64,000 nucleotides of DNA, from NCBI RefSeq assembly GCF_031143425.1, contig NC_090446.1:1021593066-1021657065 (forward strand), written 5' to 3'. Numbering within the stretch: position 1 is the first letter of the stretch; each line of letters starts with the position of its first letter. The notes under the pieces were generated by a model. The model made no database searches. It had not been told where the DNA came from and saw nothing but the letters and a program-made list of their open reading frames with translations. The translations under genes and the position numbers were made by a program. Shown here piece by piece: positions 62,077-64,000 of the stretch. Source of the DNA: Pleurodeles waltl (Eukaryota > Chordata > Amphibia > Caudata > Salamandridae).

Positions 62077-64000
62077 TAAACCTGCGGGATTTCCCTTTTT
62101 TGGTAGGTAGCCTAGCTATGGTTAAAAACTAGAAAAGGGAGATGTTATTGGTGCTACGACCTTCTCATCTGTTCTCCTGCTGACATGTTTCTGTCTATTT
62201 TCTAGCTTAAAAACGAATGCAGGCATTCCTTAGGGCTAATCAAAGAAAGTGTCCCTACTCAACTAAAAATAACAACTTCATACAGGGGAAAGAGGGATTT
62301 CTTGTCTTCAGCTTAAGGGAAAGAGCAGCCTAGGGAGAAAAATAGAGAGCTGAAGTCATGATTATAAATGTTATCATAGTTGCCCTAATCATTCATACAG
62401 TGAAAGAAAACAGTCAGAAAATGTGGTCCTTTTTGTGTAATTCCAAGTCAAAAAGCAAACACCATACCTGAAGATGTGATTCTGCAGAGACAAAAACAAA
62501 CATGTACACACATGCCTCCTGACTTGCCCATGGTGGGCAGGTGCTTACACCATGGTCAAAAACTGGCAGAGATGGCTCCAGTAGTTACACTCTCAAAAGA
62601 CTATAAATTTTCAACCATAGCTGTCAGAACAGAGGGTCTGATTTATACCTTGTTAAATGCTGAAGGACCGTTGAATTTCCACAGTCTGTCCGTCTGCCAT
62701 TGGAACTGTACTACCACCTGATCTATATGTTGTGTTTTGATGGGCCAAAGTCCGTTGGGGCCCCGCCGTCTCCGTCGTGTGCAGATTCCTCTGTCAATGG
62801 AGTAAAGAGCCAAAACTCAGCAAACGGCAGGATAATAGTTACAACTCCACTCTCACAATCACAATAGTACATTTTGTAGGTGTTACCACTGCAGACAACT
62901 CTCCACACCTGAGCTGATGGTGTCCCTCCAATAAAAGGGAAAAAGCAACCTTTACAAATTGTTTGCATTGTTTGATGCACATGGAACCTGTTGTTGGGAG
63001 GTGCAGCATATTTTCTCATCGATTATGGTGACTACCCACCACGTCTGCACGTCATAGGAGGTATGCATATAGAAATGTATGTAATAAGAGCAGTCCACAT
63101 TACTGTAGTGTTAAAAATATGTGCTTTCTTTTAGTACATCTTCACCAGAACATATGAAAAAAGCTCACTATCGTTATGTGCCTGTCCTGAAGAAAATTGT
63201 AATGTCCAAAGTAATTCCAGTTTAAATGTAGTATGGGTATATACCAGTACCTGGTGAACATATCAAAAGTACTCAAAACTATATTTGTGGTGTCATTATT
63301 TTTAATCAGGAAGGTTCTGAATGATAGAAAGCTAGTGTAGCTTGCAACATAACTTTCCCATAATATTAACAACAACTGTTAAGGAAATTGCAATTGTAAG
63401 TGCATGTAATTTGTTCTAATGATAACTTCCATAAAATAAACAAATTAGACACCTCTCAACACATGTATAAGGATGAAGTTAATTGTAAAATATATATTGT
63501 TGTCCATATTCCAAATCCCTGCTCCTTTTGAAGGCTGAGCAAAATAAATGCTCACCATCTCCTCTCCTAGAATCTGAACATACTTGTCATTTGTTGGAGA
63601 TATTGACCCTTTACCAATGTAATTCCAGTTAGAAAAATGTTGATACATTATTTTACTCACTATCATGAATCTCACATTGACATTTAAAAGTCCATGATAT
63701 ATTAAATGTAGGTATGGCTTATGCATCTGATCTTGCATGTGTCACAAAACACTTGCAATGGATACTACAGTAGGAATATGGATAAGTGGATATTATGCTT
63801 GCCAATACAGGATAAAACAGCTCAAAGGTATAAATAAGAAAATAGGAAATGTCGTCACACAATGAGGCCTAAATCACATAGCACAACATTTAAAGTCCTA
63901 AATCTCCCAGGGCACCCTAAACATTGAATAATATGATTATGGAACCCTACCTATTAATGTGTGTAAAACATATGTTTGAACATTGAGATGTTTGAATACC
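62077..64000. other. Unrecognised end of the window
   Basis: About 1.9 kb without a gene that I can support. The longest frame (minus, 62723-63019) has no recognisable motif. 63100-64000 is AT-rich. No terminal repeats or tails seen. Confidence 0.4.

Noticed and set aside
62723..63019. 98-codon minus frame with several cysteines
   Set aside because: No family recognised; too short to support without other evidence.
1..64000. tRNA, rRNA or host protein-coding genes
   Set aside because: None seen on either strand; every substantial frame with recognisable content belongs to a transposable element.

Overview
This window looks like intergenic DNA from a very large vertebrate genome. I see no host gene. 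Almost everything recognisable is a transposable element or its debris: PIF/Harbinger DNA transposons, L1 elements, a second LINE family with an intact RT frame, a Gypsy-type LTR retrotransposon, a hAT MITE and Harbinger-type MITEs. The mixture and size of the Harbinger and L1 copies suggest a salamander, probably a salamandrid newt; this is inference from known newt repeat content, not something the sequence proves.

Layout: 1-2540 is the right part of a Harbinger copy (H1). 2560-6470 holds a Gypsy RT fragment, a 91-bp tandem repeat and a 5'-truncated L1 on the minus strand. 6471-9601 is mostly unrecognised. 9602-15000 is a long minus-strand LINE with ORF1 and an uninterrupted endonuclease-RT frame. 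15120-15866 is an L1 RT fragment cut by the left LTR of a Gypsy element. That Gypsy (15867-35524, minus) has an L1 (16461-22265, plus) inside it and a complete Harbinger (H2, 26940-35513) inside its right LTR. 35727-42931 is a full-length minus-strand L1 with a perfect 17-bp target duplication. 43277-54513 is an LTR-like unit split by a second complete Harbinger (H3, 45301-53977, TTA target duplication). 54518-59115 is a chimeric Harbinger (H4) with the same end on both sides. 59755-60730 is a LINE fragment split by a palindromic MITE, and 61499-62068 is a hAT MITE. The remainder is AT-rich and unrecognised.

The most interesting system is the three-gene Harbinger family. H2 and H3 share one plan: terminal inverted repeat; Myb/SANT-like gene A (plus, TATA box, two exons); main transposase exon (minus); a second Myb/SANT-like gene B (plus, three exons); minisatellites; a short exon (minus); terminal inverted repeat. 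The short exon is exactly 83 nt in all four arms where I find it (H2, H3 and both arms of H4). It begins MEPEL in the three arms that keep the ATG, ends in an arginine-rich stretch, and in three of four arms is followed by a GTGAGT donor in the phase needed to join the transposase exon. If that join is right, gene B lies inside the roughly 4.5-kb intron of the transposase gene on the opposite strand. By family knowledge the Harbinger transposase (DDE nuclease) needs a Myb-like partner for DNA binding and nuclear import; here there are two Myb-like candidates. A nearby 180-bp MITE has nearly the same terminal repeat and TTA target duplication and is a likely non-autonomous client.

Most genes carry a few stops or frameshifts, several of them CpG-to-TpG changes. 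The best preserved frames are the H2 main transposase exon, the LINE ORF2, and ORF1 and ORF2 of the full-length L1 (ORF2 has a single stop).
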